DNA of 64,000 bases from Planomicrobium sp. CPCC 101079 (GCF_007859275.1 NZ_VOHC01000001.1:1-64000); one strand, 5' to 3'. Shown: positions 34,817-43,792, counted from the stretch's first letter. Numbers and translations: made by a program. Notes: a model not told the origin generated them from the letters alone.

Positions 34817-35203
34817 TTGTTGCACCATGTCGAAATAAATGCCTCAAATCTTCCTGCAACGAGAGAGTTTTACGATGATTTGCTTCCGGATTTGGGTTAC
34901 GAATTATACCAAGAGTGGCCACGGGGATTTAGCTATAAACACTCATCCACCTATCTTGTGTTTGTGCAGACAGAAAATGAATTTCTGCACAATGGCTATA
35001 ACCGCAAGGCAACAGGTTTAAATCATCTGGCGTTCCATGCGAAATCTCGCCAGCAGGTTGATGAATTAACTGGGAAAATGAGAAGGAAATGTGTAAAGGT
35101 GTTGTACGAAGACCGCCATCCTTTTGCCGGTGGCAGCCATTACTATGCCCTTTTTATAGAAGGGCCGGACCGTTTGAAAATAGAAATAGTAGCACCGGAA
35201 TAA
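34817..35203 (+). CDS. VOC family (glyoxalase-like) protein
   Basis: About 128 aa, one vicinal-oxygen-chelate unit. Likely metal ligands are in LHHVEINASNLPATREFYDD, NHLAFHAKSRQQ and the final Glu of DRLKIEIVAPE. The specific reaction is unknown (glyoxalase, dioxygenase or thiol transferase). The ribosome site GAAGGAG (34801-34807) fits a TTG start at 34817. An ATG at 34811 is only 3 nt from it, and earlier in-frame starts precede it. Confidence 0.8.
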   Translation: MLHHVEINASNLPATREFYDDLLPDLGYELYQEWPRGFSYKHSSTYLVFVQTENEFLHNGYNRKATGLNHLAFHAKSRQQVDELTGKMRRKCVKVLYEDRHPFAGGSHYYALFIEGPDRLKIEIVAPE

Positions 35204-35258
35204 GGCATGTGGCGTTGCTGCTATATGAAAAGTACTTTTACGGAACAGGAGAAGCTAT

Positions 35259-36083
35259 ATGAAAAAATTGACAATCCTGCTTGCGCTTGTTTTATTTGCG
35301 TGGGGATTTGTATGGGTGAACAATAAGTGGGTTCAAACCACTGAATATACGGTAGCTTCAGAAAAGCTGCCCGAAGCGTTTGAAGGAACGAAAATCGTCC
35401 AAATTTCAGATTTGCACAATGCCACCTTCGGCAAAAACCAATCTTCCCTTATTAAAAAAGTTAAGGCTGCTGAACCGGATGCCATTTTTTTGACAGGCGA
35501 TTTAGTCGACAGCAACCGCTACGATTTGGGAAAAAGCCTGACGTTAGTGGATGCTTTGGTGAAAATAAGCGATGTCTATTTTGTTATCGGAAACCACGAA
35601 GTAGCAATAAATGAAATTGACCAAATTACGGAAGGTTTAGAAACACGCGGAGTGACTGTTTTGATGAATGAAGCGGCAGTGTGGGAAAAAGATGGTGAAA
35701 TCATTCAAGTGGCAGGTATTAACGACCCGCTTCTTAATGTTGATATAATGGAAGAAGATTACATACGGCAAGCAATTGATGAAACGGAATTGACGGATGC
35801 GTTTACATTGATGTTGTCGCATCGGCCGGAAGTGTTTAATGTTTATGTGGAAGAGTCGATTGATGTTGTTTTCTCCGGGCATGCGCACGGCGGGCAAATC
35901 CGGATCCCGGGAATCGGCGGTGTACTGGCTCCAGGGCAAGGATGGTTTCCGGAAATGACCACAGGCGTTTTTAAAAAAGAGGAGACTCAACTAGTGCTGA
36001 GCCGGGGATTGGGGAACAGCGGTTTTCCGCTTCGCGTGTTCAATTTGCCTGAAATTGTTGTAGTCACCTTAGAAAAAGAATAG
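35259..36083 (+). CDS. Membrane-anchored metallophosphoesterase (YkuE-like)
   Basis: A 274-aa calcineurin-like phosphoesterase. An N-terminal membrane anchor (residues about 3-19) precedes the metal-binding blocks IVQISDLHNATFG, DAIFLTGDLVDSNR, VYFVIGNHE, LMLSHRPEVF and VVFSGHAHGGQIRIPG, all intact. YkuE-type proteins are Tat-exported or membrane-linked phosphoesterases of the cell surface. Start behind ACAGGAGAAGC. The Nudix gene follows 13 bp after the stop. Confidence 0.9.
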   Translation: MKKLTILLALVLFAWGFVWVNNKWVQTTEYTVASEKLPEAFEGTKIVQISDLHNATFGKNQSSLIKKVKAAEPDAIFLTGDLVDSNRYDLGKSLTLVDALVKISDVYFVIGNHEVAINEIDQITEGLETRGVTVLMNEAAVWEKDGEIIQVAGINDPLLNVDIMEEDYIRQAIDETELTDAFTLMLSHRPEVFNVYVEESIDVVFSGHAHGGQIRIPGIGGVLAPGQGWFPEMTTGVFKKEETQLVLSRGLGNSGFPLRVFNLPEIVVVTLEKE

Positions 36084-36096
36084 GATGTGCTGCCAA

Positions 36097-36564
36097 ATGG
36101 ATGCGACGTTTAAAATGGAAGATACCGTATTTAATTACCGGGTGGCGGGAATTTGGATTGAAAAAGACCACGTCTTGCTCCATAAGCAGGCAAATGATAG
36201 TCATTGGGCATTGCCAGGCGGCCGGGCTCGCGTGCTGGAGGACTCAAAATCGTGTTTAATGCGAGAAATGGCAGAAGAGCTGGATGTCGAGGTTGAAGTG
36301 ACTCAACTGCTTTGGGCAGTTGAAAACTTTTTCACATACGCCGGCAAAAAGTTTCATGAAATTGGATTTTATTATTTGGTCCATGGCGAGGAGAATCCAG
36401 CGATTTATCAGAGCGGCTCATTCTTTGGACCCGAAGGTGAGCGATTGGTATACCAGTGGATTCCGCTTTCGGAAATTAGTGAAGTGGCCTTGTATCCGGA
36501 ATTTCTGCGCGACGCGTTAACAACATTGCCGAAAGTGACACAGCACTTGATCGTTTCTAACTAA
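36097..36564 (+). CDS. Nudix hydrolase
   Basis: A 155-aa Nudix protein. The Nudix box is intact: G in ALPGGRARVLEDS, then CLMREMAEELDVEVE (GX5EX7REUXEEX). The N-terminal strand region is YRVAGIWIEKDHVLLHKQ. It hydrolyses a nucleoside diphosphate derivative; the substrate is unknown. Start at 36097 chosen behind TAGGATGTG; an in-frame ATG at 36085 overlaps that site. It is part of a run of tightly spaced genes (35259-37060). Confidence 0.85.
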   Translation: MDATFKMEDTVFNYRVAGIWIEKDHVLLHKQANDSHWALPGGRARVLEDSKSCLMREMAEELDVEVEVTQLLWAVENFFTYAGKKFHEIGFYYLVHGEENPAIYQSGSFFGPEGERLVYQWIPLSEISEVALYPEFLRDALTTLPKVTQHLIVSN

Positions 36565-36580
36565 TAAGGAGACTAGCGAT

Positions 36581-37060
36581 ATGATTCATATAAAAGATGT
36601 TTCCCTTCATGCTTACACATCAAAAGTTTCAGTCAAATACGATTTGCCTTCTGATCAATTGCAATTTACCGGATTGCCTCAGGACATTATCAAGCGGGAC
36701 GCTGAAAATCCTTTAAAGCATCTGATCATCATTTTTGCGCGAAATGAGGTAGCGGGATTTTTCGAGCTTGATGAATCAGATGACCGAAAAATTTATACGG
36801 ACAATCCGAAAGCTTTGCTGCTGCGAGCCTATTCTGTGAACCCGAAATTCCAAGGAAGAGGAATTGCGACAGGGTCAATTTATGCGCTTCCGGAATTCAT
36901 CAAAAAAGAGTACCCGGCATTCAATGAAGTGGTGTTGGGCGTTAATGCACAAAATAGAGCCGCACAGCATGTGTACGAAAAAGCCGGATTTGAAGACACT
37001 GGCCGCCGATTGATGCGTTCAAAAGGTGAACAGATTGTCATGTGCATGCGGATAGAGTAA
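36581..37060 (+). CDS. GNAT family N-acetyltransferase
   Basis: A 159-aa GNAT protein. Motif A (acetyl-CoA binding) is LRAYSVNPKFQGRGIATGSI; motif B is NAQNRAAQHVYEKAGFEDTG. The substrate is unknown. Start behind AAGGAGACTAGCG, 17 bp after the Nudix gene. A decayed terminator copy and element C follow. Confidence 0.85.
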   Translation: MIHIKDVSLHAYTSKVSVKYDLPSDQLQFTGLPQDIIKRDAENPLKHLIIIFARNEVAGFFELDESDDRKIYTDNPKALLLRAYSVNPKFQGRGIATGSIYALPEFIKKEYPAFNEVVLGVNAQNRAAQHVYEKAGFEDTGRRLMRSKGEQIVMCMRIE

Positions 37061-37082
37061 AAAGAGCGGAAACGCTTGTTTT
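37059..37082 (+). terminator. Decayed first copy of the element-C target terminator
   Basis: Shares 18 bases (AAAAAGAGCGGAAACGCT) with 37493-37510, but the descending arm then diverges to TGTTTT, so the hairpin is weaker than the right-hand copy. Confidence 0.6.
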
Positions 37083-37083
37083 C

Positions 37084-37491
37084 CAGCTTGTTGAAAAAGG
37101 TAACGTTGTATGAGCAATCATCCATTAGCCGATAGTTCGCCAACCGGCTGCGCTTGCCGCGGGCGAGCGCCAAGCCTCCTCAGCCGCTTCGCGTCTTGCG
37201 GGGTCTCGGCTGTCTCGCTATCCCGCAGGCGTCTCCGCCACTTGGCTCCCTATCGGGAGAGCAGGAAACACCACCAGCAAATTAATCCAAACAATCATGA
37301 GTATAGAGCATCTCCAAAGCGAATGAAAAGAAGTGACATGCAGCGGAAGGCGGCGACTCCTGCGGGAATGGTGCGAGTCCTGAGACCCCGCAGGGAGCGC
37401 CAGCGAGCGAGGAGGCTTAGGCCACACCCCGCGGAAAGCGTCCGCCTGGAGCGCAATGTGAAAAGAACAACAAGAGTTTCTCGACATCCTG
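37084..37491 (+). repeat. Element C: 408-bp terminator-flanked inverted-repeat element
   Basis: Left end CAGCTTGTTGAAAAAG (37084-37099); right end GTTTCTCGACATCCTG (37476-37491), imperfect terminal inverted repeats. Left arm at about 37141-37240 and right arm at about 37342-37458 are long imperfect inverted repeats (for example GCCGCGGGCG...GCGGGGTCTC against GAGACCCCGC...CCCCGCGG). They would fold into a giant hairpin with a loop of about 100 nt. Right-arm blocks such as GGCGGCGACTCCTGCGGGAA are of a type I recall being common in Bacillaceae intergenic repeats. Non-coding. Confidence 0.8.
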
Positions 37492-37492
37492 A

Positions 37493-37517
37493 AAAAAGAG
37501 CGGAAACGCTCTTTTTT
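37493..37517 (+). terminator. Second copy of the terminator flanking element C
   Basis: AAGAGCG-gaaa-CGCTCTTTTTTT, a hairpin with a GNRA-like loop and T7, starting two bases after the CTG end of element C. Confidence 0.88.
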
Positions 37518-37525
37518 TGTGCTTG

Positions 37526-37849
37526 TTATTCGAAATACAAGTGCTTATGTAAGCTGCATCCGGGATTAAAAGATGCTGAACAAGCAGGACAACTGGAGGC
37601 GCAATTCAAATATTCATTCACCGTCAGCTCGTGGCCGCAAGCGCCGCAAAGAACCGCTTTTTCATCAAACCGTTCTTTCGGCCAAACTGTGCTTTTTCCG
37701 CAGCCAACTGCTTTATGGCAGTCGAAGCATGGATAGTAAATGCCGCAACAGTAAAATTTGATGGCAATCCGGTCGATTTCTGAATGATAATGGGCACAGC
37801 GGGTTTCCGGGTCGACATCAATGCCTTTCACTAATAACGTATGTGCCAT
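37526..37849 (-). CDS. CHY zinc finger protein
   Basis: A 107-aa protein with the CHY-type zinc finger. The metal ligands are visible as CAHYHSEID, FYCCGIYYPCFDCHK, VLCGACGHEL and NCASSCPACSASFNPGCSLH. Bacterial CHY proteins of this size are conserved in Bacillus and Staphylococcus but uncharacterised; the eukaryotic relatives are ubiquitin ligase components. Start behind AGGAGGCCCC. Monocistronic, divergent from the FMN riboswitch. Confidence 0.88.
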   Translation of the reverse strand: MAHTLLVKGIDVDPETRCAHYHSEIDRIAIKFYCCGIYYPCFDCHKAVGCGKSTVWPKERFDEKAVLCGACGHELTVNEYLNCASSCPACSASFNPGCSLHKHLYFE

Positions 37850-37938
37850 GTGAGGGGCCTCCTTTCATAAAATGCTAAAATGAGGGGAATTCTATTTCTT
37901 TTTATGCTACTATGAAGTGGACAATAAATCGAATCAAA

Positions 37939-38226
37939 TTCTTCGGGGCAAGGTGAAATTCCTTACCGGCGGTGAGCAGGAAACTGTAAGTCCGTGACCC
38001 GATCCTAGGATCAGCATATGCTTGCGCCTTTTGCTATTTATAATGTCTAGCTCCGGCGCATAGCCCCTCGAGGTCGCTTCGGCCTTGCTGATTACGGCAA
38101 AAGACACCGTAATCTTCAAGTCCTCCAGCGCTTGTCGGGGCTAGACATGCGCCTATGCTTTTCAGGATCGGTGGAGCTGGTGTAAATCCGGCACCGACAG
38201 TTAAAGTCTGGATGGGAGAAGAAGTT
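37939..38226 (+). ncRNA. FMN riboswitch (RFN element) with a large insert
   Basis: Canonical blocks are TTCTTCGGGGCAAGGTGAAA, CCTTACCGGCGG, CCGTGACCCG, GGATCGGTGGA, then GGTGTAAATCCGGCACCGAC and AGTCTGGATGGGAGAA. All aptamer core segments are present. The stem CCGATCCT (37999-38006) / AGGATCGG (38164-38171) encloses about 155 nt instead of the usual short loop because a repeat element is inserted there. It should bind FMN and turn down the rib operon beginning at 38669. Confidence 0.93.
38044..38147. repeat. Inverted-repeat element inside the FMN riboswitch
   Basis: 104 nt starting TGTCTAGCTCCGGCGC and ending GGGGCTAGACA, with ends complementary (TGTCTAG/CTAGACA) and a second nested pair TAGCCCC / GGGGCTA. 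Internal GATTACGG...CCGTAATC forms a further hairpin. It resembles a repeat I recall as frequent in Bacillaceae intergenic DNA. As a self-contained hairpin it extends one riboswitch stem without disturbing the conserved core. Different sequence family from elements A-C. Confidence 0.75.
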
Positions 38227-38668
38227 GAAGAGAGATTTGTCATACGCTTTTCTTTTGGGCCTGAAAACTGAAAGAAGAATTTTTTGCGTACAAAAATAAG
38301 TGCTCGAAGCACTTTTTTATTATTCATATCGCGCATGGAGCGGCCGTTATCCTCAATGGCCGCCGTATAGCAATCGTTTCGGAAGAAGGGCAACTGTGTT
38401 TAATAAGCGTACAGCAATCCTGTCTCCGGGATTTTTAGCGTTGCTGATTTTAGCCGATATCAATTTAGCACCATCACCTATCCTTTATCCACCACCCAAC
38501 GCCCCTTGGTGGAAAAATTCCTTTTTATAGTTACACCGGCAATGCAGGCACATTAACCGAATTTCTTTCTTGATTTTTGCACAAGGCATTAGTCTATCTA
38601 TTTGCGATATTCGTCAGCCTGCCCGGAAAGTTTCACCTTTACACCGCAATTAAAGAGGAGGCACCTAC
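38227..38668 (+). other. Leader between FMN aptamer and ribE; no ribD
   Basis: 442 bp with no convincing gene. A small hairpin AGTGCT-cga-AGCACT followed by T6 at about 38307-38327 could be the riboswitch-controlled terminator. A second inverted repeat GCGGCCGTT/AATGGCCGC lies at 38340-38363. In Bacillus the ribD gene normally sits between this aptamer and ribE; no RibD-like peptide was recognised in any frame here, so it was deleted, moved or never present. Confidence 0.6.
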
Positions 38669-39298
38669 ATGTTTACGGGAATTGTAGAAGAAGTTGGGAA
38701 AATCACTTCTGTCCGCGCAAAACCGCAGGCAATGGAGCTGACAATCGCCTGTTCGCTTATTCTAGAAGACGTGAAGCGGGGAGACAGCATTTCCATCAAC
38801 GGCGTCTGTTTGACAGTATCGACGTTTACCAGCAATACGTTTACAGTGGACGTTATTCCGGAAACAGTTAAATCGTCTGCGATTGCCGGTTTGAAAACCG
38901 GTTCCCGCGTCAATTTGGAACGGGCGATGCCGGCGAATGGCCGGTTCGGCGGCCATTTTGTCAGCGGCCATATCGATGGCATCGGTGTGATCCGGGCTGA
39001 GAAAAAAGAAGCAAATGCTATTACTAAAACGATTGAACTGGAACCGCATCTTATGAAATACATGATGCTGAAAGGTTCGATAGCAGTTGATGGCACTTCG
39101 CTTACCGTTTTTGGTGTCGGACATAACACAGTGACCATTTCATTGATTCCAACAACGCAGCAAGATTCGCTGTTAGGGGAAAAGGGAATTGGCTCCCGCG
39201 TCAATATTGAATGCGATATGCTTGCAAAGTATACAGAGCGCATTCAAACAGCAGAACCGAAAATGACCAAAAACTGGTTATCGGAACACGGATTTTAA
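38669..39298 (+). CDS. ribE: Riboflavin synthase, alpha subunit
   Basis: A 209-aa enzyme that dismutates two 6,7-dimethyl-8-ribityllumazine molecules to riboflavin. The N-terminal MFTGIVEEVGKI is diagnostic. Two lumazine-binding repeats are visible, each with an SINGVCLTVS- or AVDGTSLTVFG-type block, and GGHFVSGHIDGIG lies between them. Start at 38669 behind AAAGAGGAGGC. Probably regulated by the FMN riboswitch upstream. ribBA follows 15 bp later. Confidence 0.95.
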   Translation: MFTGIVEEVGKITSVRAKPQAMELTIACSLILEDVKRGDSISINGVCLTVSTFTSNTFTVDVIPETVKSSAIAGLKTGSRVNLERAMPANGRFGGHFVSGHIDGIGVIRAEKKEANAITKTIELEPHLMKYMMLKGSIAVDGTSLTVFGVGHNTVTISLIPTTQQDSLLGEKGIGSRVNIECDMLAKYTERIQTAEPKMTKNWLSEHGF

Positions 39299-39313
39299 TT
39301 GGAGGCGTTGCAA

Positions 39314-40507
39314 ATGTTTTATACAGTGGAAGAAGCTGTCCGCGATTTGAAAAACGGCAAAGCCGTTATTGTCATTGATGACGAGAACCGCGAAAATGAA
39401 GGGGACTTTGTCGCATTGGCCGAGTTTACCACACCTGAAATGGTCAATTTAATGGCGACTGAAGGCAGAGGGCTGATTTGTGTTCCGGTCGATGAAACTA
39501 TTGCTTCCCGCTTGAAAATCGGTTTGATGACTGACAACAATACAGATGAATACGGTACAGCCTTTACGATCAGTGTCGACCACAAAGATTCGACGACAGG
39601 CATCAGCGCATTCGAGCGTTCGCATACAATCAAAAGCATGATTGACCCAAATGCCAAGGCATCTGATTTCAAACGGCCAGGTCATGTGTTTCCGCTGATT
39701 GCAAAAGCGGGAGGCGTACTGCGCCGCGCCGGCCATACAGAAGCTGCGGTTGACCTGGCAAAACTTGCAGGTTCTGCGCCTGCCGGAGTCATCTGTGAAA
39801 TCATGAACACGGACGGCACAATGGCCCGCGTCGATGATTTGCAGAAAGTGGCTGAGCGGTTGGGCCTTGGCATCTTGACAATTCAGGATTTAATATCCTA
39901 CAAACAAAAAAATGAAAAACTTATTAAACGTGAAGTGGAAGTTGCACTGCCGACGGAATATGGAGTTTTCCGCGCGGTCGGCTATACGGAAGTGCTGACT
40001 GGCCAAGACCATGTAGCGCTTATAAAAGGCGATATTGACCCGGAACAAGCTGTACTGACGCGCGTCCATTCCGAGTGCTTGACGGGCGACGTTTTTGGCT
40101 CCAACAAATGCGATTGCGGGCCGCAGCTGCATGCCGCTCTAAAGCAAATCAATGAAGCTGGCTCTGGGATCTTATTGTATATGCGCCAGGAGGGCCGCGG
40201 CATTGGGCTCATCAATAAATTGAAAGCCTATGAACTGCAAGCGCAAGGCTACGATACGGTTGAAGCCAATCAAAAACTCGGCTTTGCCGATGACTTGCGC
40301 GATTATGGCATCGGTGCGCAGATCCTGCGCGATCTTGGCGTGAAAAAGATGAAGCTGTTGACCAACAACCCACGCAAAATCGCCGGCATCGGCGGTTATG
40401 GCCTGGAAGTAGTCGAGCGGCTGCCGATTGAAATGCCGACAAAAGAAGAAAATGAAGTGTACATGAAAACTAAAAAATCAAAGCTCGGCCACATGCTGAA
40501 CTTTTAA
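39314..40507 (+). CDS. ribBA: Bifunctional DHBP synthase / GTP cyclohydrolase II
   Basis: A 397-aa fusion. The N-terminal half (residues 1-200) makes 3,4-dihydroxy-2-butanone 4-phosphate; it has [18 protein letters not shown] and [20 protein letters not shown] followed by HTEAAVDLA. The C-terminal half opens the GTP ring; zinc ligands are in [20 protein letters not shown] and the GTP-binding block is [20 protein letters not shown]. Start at 39314 behind TTGGAGGCG. It supplies both branches of riboflavin synthesis. Confidence 0.95.
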   Translation: MFYTVEEAVRDLKNGKAVIVIDDENRENEGDFVALAEFTTPEMVNLMATEGRGLICVPVDETIASRLKIGLMTDNNTDEYGTAFTISVDHKDSTTGISAFERSHTIKSMIDPNAKASDFKRPGHVFPLIAKAGGVLRRAGHTEAAVDLAKLAGSAPAGVICEIMNTDGTMARVDDLQKVAERLGLGILTIQDLISYKQKNEKLIKREVEVALPTEYGVFRAVGYTEVLTGQDHVALIKGDIDPEQAVLTRVHSECLTGDVFGSNKCDCGPQLHAALKQINEAGSGILLYMRQEGRGIGLINKLKAYELQAQGYDTVEANQKLGFADDLRDYGIGAQILRDLGVKKMKLLTNNPRKIAGIGGYGLEVVERLPIEMPTKEENEVYMKTKKSKLGHMLNF

Positions 40508-40520
40508 AGGAGAATGGATT

Positions 40521-40985
40521 ATGACGGTTTTATACGAAGGATATTTAAATGGTGAAGGCCTGCGCATCGGTATTGTAGTTGGCCGGTTCAATGAATTTAT
40601 CACAAGCAAATTACTGGGCGGAGCGCAAGATGCATTAAAGCGCCACGGCGTTGAAGAAGAGAACGTTTCGATCGCTTGGGTTCCTGGCGCATTTGAAATT
40701 CCGCTTGTTGCCAAAAAAATGGCGATGAGCGGCAATTACGACGCGGTCATCACACTTGGTACCGTTATTCGCGGTGCAACTCCGCACTTTGACTATGTCT
40801 GCAGCGAGGTGGCCAAAGGCGTATCGAGAGCAATGGACCAAGCGAACATACCGGTCATTTTCGGAGTCTTAACGACTGATTCGATTGAACAGGCAATTGA
40901 ACGCGCAGGCACGAAAGCGGGCAATAAAGGCTGGGAATCTGCAGCTGGAGCAATTGAAATGGCGAATTTGATGAAAAAACTATAA
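40521..40985 (+). CDS. ribH: 6,7-dimethyl-8-ribityllumazine synthase
   Basis: A 154-aa lumazine synthase that condenses the DHBP and pyrimidine intermediates. Motifs are [36 protein letters not shown] and [17 protein letters not shown] with the catalytic His. It normally forms a 60-mer icosahedral shell around RibE. It starts 13 bp after ribBA behind AAAGGAGAATGG and ends the operon at a terminator. Confidence 0.95.
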   Translation: MTVLYEGYLNGEGLRIGIVVGRFNEFITSKLLGGAQDALKRHGVEEENVSIAWVPGAFEIPLVAKKMAMSGNYDAVITLGTVIRGATPHFDYVCSEVAKGVSRAMDQANIPVIFGVLTTDSIEQAIERAGTKAGNKGWESAAGAIEMANLMKKL

Positions 40986-41022
40986 AAAACTCCGGAGCTT
41001 TCAAATGCTCCGGAGTTTTTTT
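40986..41022 (+). terminator. Terminator of the rib operon
   Basis: AAAACTCCGGAGC-tttcaaat-GCTCCGGAGTTTTTTT hairpin directly after ribH. Confidence 0.92.
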
Positions 41023-41258
41023 GCTTCAAAAGATTTAATTTAGGGAAAAGGGACTGTAATGGACCATTGTTATATCTAGTGAGTTATGCTTACGGATCAC
41101 ACGAACAGGCCGTTTATTAAAATGATTAAATGAAGAATTGAGAAAGAAAAGGTATACTAATCTTAAAGATTCTTTATATACAGAAAAAGATGGCTTCACA
41201 AGACAAATTGCCAGGAGAAAAAAGAAATTTTCAGGAAATGGAATTAGGAGAGAGGAAC

Positions 41259-41810
41259 ATGGAAAAAACATTATATTTAGTGCGGCACTGCAAAGCAACT
41301 GGCCAAGCTCCAGAAGCACCCCTGACAAGCGAAGGGGTAGAGCAGGCGGAAAGGTTGGTCAGGTTTTTCAGAGGAAGAGAAATTTCCAGTCTCATTTCCA
41401 GTCCGTTTGTCCGCGCAGTCCAATCAATTGAACCTTTAGCAAAAGAACTGAAGGTAAGCGTGGAAATTGATGAACGGCTTGCTGAGCGGGTGTTAAGCAA
41501 CGAAGACTTGCCGGATTGGCTTGAACGGTTAGAGGAGTCATTTCAGAAACTGGATCTGAAACTAGCTGGAGGAGAATCCGGAGTTGAAGCGATGGAAAGA
41601 GGAGCAGCCGTACTGGAAACAGCACCGAATCATTGTGTATTGGTCACTCATGGGAATATGATGGGCCTTTTGCTTAAGCAAATTGATATCAGTTTTGGAT
41701 TTAAAGAATGGATGAAGCTTTCAAATCCGGATGTATATGAAGTGAAGATAAAGGATGGAAACAGAACAATCAACCGTTTATGGCAGGAGGATTCTGACGG
41801 GAAAATGTGA
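41259..41810 (+). CDS. Histidine phosphatase family protein
   Basis: A 183-aa phosphoglycerate-mutase-like phosphatase. The catalytic RHC (usually RHG) motif is LYLVRHCKATGQ at the N-terminus, with RAVQSIEPLAKEL, RLAERVLS and the second catalytic His in CVLVTHGNMMG. The Gly-to-Cys change after the catalytic His occurs in some relatives. Start at 41259 behind AGGAGAGAGG. The substrate is unknown. Confidence 0.85.
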   Translation: MEKTLYLVRHCKATGQAPEAPLTSEGVEQAERLVRFFRGREISSLISSPFVRAVQSIEPLAKELKVSVEIDERLAERVLSNEDLPDWLERLEESFQKLDLKLAGGESGVEAMERGAAVLETAPNHCVLVTHGNMMGLLLKQIDISFGFKEWMKLSNPDVYEVKIKDGNRTINRLWQEDSDGKM

Positions 41811-41901
41811 AGAAGGAAAAAGGAGTTTCTTGTGAGTGATTCCTCCTCTTTTCATGCATCTTTTTTCTTGGTTTTTCGTTATTCAAAAGGAGGTGATTTC
41901 T

Positions 41902-43722
41902 ATGAAAAAACCAACTGCCTTCTCTTACTTGAATTTATTTTTACTATTATTTATTAAAGTCATTGCATTTAGAGTACTGATTTTTGACACGAAATCTGTG
42001 GTGACCGTTGCATTTATCGAATTTCCAATGTGGGCATTATTGTTTGCACTTGTATTGTTGGCAGTCAATAAAAGGGTATGGCTAACAATTTGGATCTACA
42101 ACTTCCTAGTCTCAGTTATTTTCTTTACGGTAACTCTTTATATTCGTTATTATTCTACCATTCCTTCTTATTACGATCTTCAGCAAACAACGCAGTCGGG
42201 TTCTGTCGGCAATACGATTATGATGCTGTCAAATCCATTCGATTTTTTGTTTTTCCTGGATGCCATACTTGTACTGATTTTCGCGCGCAAGTGGGCAGCG
42301 CCGGCAAAAACACAATCACTCAAATATGCGGCAGCTGGTTTAGCTTTGTTATGCGCCGCAACTACCGGCTATGCACTTAAACAGCCGCTTATCGATGTCT
42401 CTTATTTTGCGAAAGAAAATGGCTACCTTCAATCTCAATTGGTTCAGGTTTATCACCGCTCTAATGAAACAGCGCACGCATCGACGACTAAACTGTCGCC
42501 AAAACAATTGGAAGCGTTAAAAGGAAATGAATACGTGGAACTTGAACGGCAAAAGGCGTTTGGGCTAGCGAGAGATCGGCATTTGTTTGTCATTCAAGTA
42601 GAATCCCTGCAAAACTTCGTGATTGGGAAATCGTTGAATGGACAGGAAATCACCCCGCATTTGAATGAGCTTTTGAGTGAAAGTGCATACTTCCCCAATG
42701 TGTTCCAGCAGATTGGTGCGGGGACTACTTCCGATGCCGAATGGATTGTAAATACCGGTTTATATCCACAAGGAATGATTCCGACCGTCAATAGCCTAAA
42801 CGGGAAAGCGGTGCCATCTCTTCCGCGCACTTTACAGAAACACGGTTATGGTTCCGCAACTTATCATGCGGATGAAGTGACGTTTTGGAACAGGGACGTT
42901 CTATATCCGGTTCTTGGTTATGATGAAGTGTATTCAACAGAAGAAATTCCGAATATCAAACCGGTGGGGTTTGGGCCGGCGGATGAAGTCGTATTTGACT
43001 TTGCAGCTGATAAATTGCAGAAACAGCTGAAGGATTATGAACGGATTTATTCCAATATCGTAACAGTCACCAGCCATACGCCTTTCATCATGCCTGAGAA
43101 TATGCAAGGCCTGGATTTGCCTGCGGAATACGAGGATATGTATGTCGGCAATTATTTGCAGGCGATCCATTACACAGATGCGCAAATTGGAGCCTTTATT
43201 GAGGAGTTAAGGAGCCAAGGGCTTTATGATGAATCACTCATTGTCATTTTAGGAGATCATTCAGGCATGCACGGATCACTTGTTACTGAACAAGACGAAC
43301 TTCTGCTCGAAAATTTCATCGGGCATCCGTATACGATAAAAGATCAGTTTACCATTCCCCTCCTGTTTACAGGCGGCGATCTGTTTTACGGAATTCAAAT
43401 GGAACAGTTGGGTGGACAAGTGGATATTATGCCGACCATTTTAGCCCTACTCGGCATCGATCATGAAAATCCGATGATGGGCCATAACTTATTCCAGTAC
43501 GAGAAAAACCTTCTCGGCATGCGGTATTATTTGCCAGGCGGTTCGTTTATCCAGTCTGAGCAAATCTATAAGGCTCCTGGAGCGAGAATGCCGGAGGTGC
43601 TGTATGATATGAAATCCATGGAGCCCCGGGGGAAAAACAGCGAGGCGAAAAAGCACATCCGCGATACCGATACGCTCTTGGATTATGGGGATTTACTGCT
43701 AAAACCTTACTTGGAAGATTGA
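41902..43722 (+). CDS. Lipoteichoic acid synthase family sulfatase-like membrane protein
   Basis: A 606-aa LtaS-family enzyme with about five N-terminal membrane segments (residues 1-180) and an extracellular sulfatase/phosphotransferase domain (about 235-560). The nucleophile Thr region is QIGAGTTSDAEWIVNTG; metal motifs are VQVESLQNFVIG, TVTSHTPFIMP and VILGDHSGMHG. It polymerises or primes polyglycerolphosphate on the membrane surface. Start at 41902 behind AAAGGAGGTGA. B. subtilis has four such paralogues (LtaS, YfnI, YqgS, YvgJ); which one this equals is not certain. Confidence 0.9.
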   Translation: MKKPTAFSYLNLFLLLFIKVIAFRVLIFDTKSVVTVAFIEFPMWALLFALVLLAVNKRVWLTIWIYNFLVSVIFFTVTLYIRYYSTIPSYYDLQQTTQSGSVGNTIMMLSNPFDFLFFLDAILVLIFARKWAAPAKTQSLKYAAAGLALLCAATTGYALKQPLIDVSYFAKENGYLQSQLVQVYHRSNETAHASTTKLSPKQLEALKGNEYVELERQKAFGLARDRHLFVIQVESLQNFVIGKSLNGQEITPHLNELLSESAYFPNVFQQIGAGTTSDAEWIVNTGLYPQGMIPTVNSLNGKAVPSLPRTLQKHGYGSATYHADEVTFWNRDVLYPVLGYDEVYSTEEIPNIKPVGFGPADEVVFDFAADKLQKQLKDYERIYSNIVTVTSHTPFIMPENMQGLDLPAEYEDMYVGNYLQAIHYTDAQIGAFIEELRSQGLYDESLIVILGDHSGMHGSLVTEQDELLLENFIGHPYTIKDQFTIPLLFTGGDLFYGIQMEQLGGQVDIMPTILALLGIDHENPMMGHNLFQYEKNLLGMRYYLPGGSFIQSEQIYKAPGARMPEVLYDMKSMEPRGKNSEAKKHIRDTDTLLDYGDLLLKPYLED

Positions 43723-43792
43723 GTTAATATACGCTAAAATACGAATTGTATATAATAAAAAGAAAATCAACGTTTAAGGGGGCAACCAGTAC

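Noticed and set aside
37110..37736. 208-codon frame across element C
   Set aside because: It covers the inverted arms and then runs antisense over the CHY gene; the peptide is Arg-rich and repeat-derived, so not a protein gene.
38300..38530. 76-codon frame in the rib leader, considered as a ribD remnant
   Set aside because: The peptide shows no RibD motif (no deaminase HAE or PCxxC) and it has no ribosome site.
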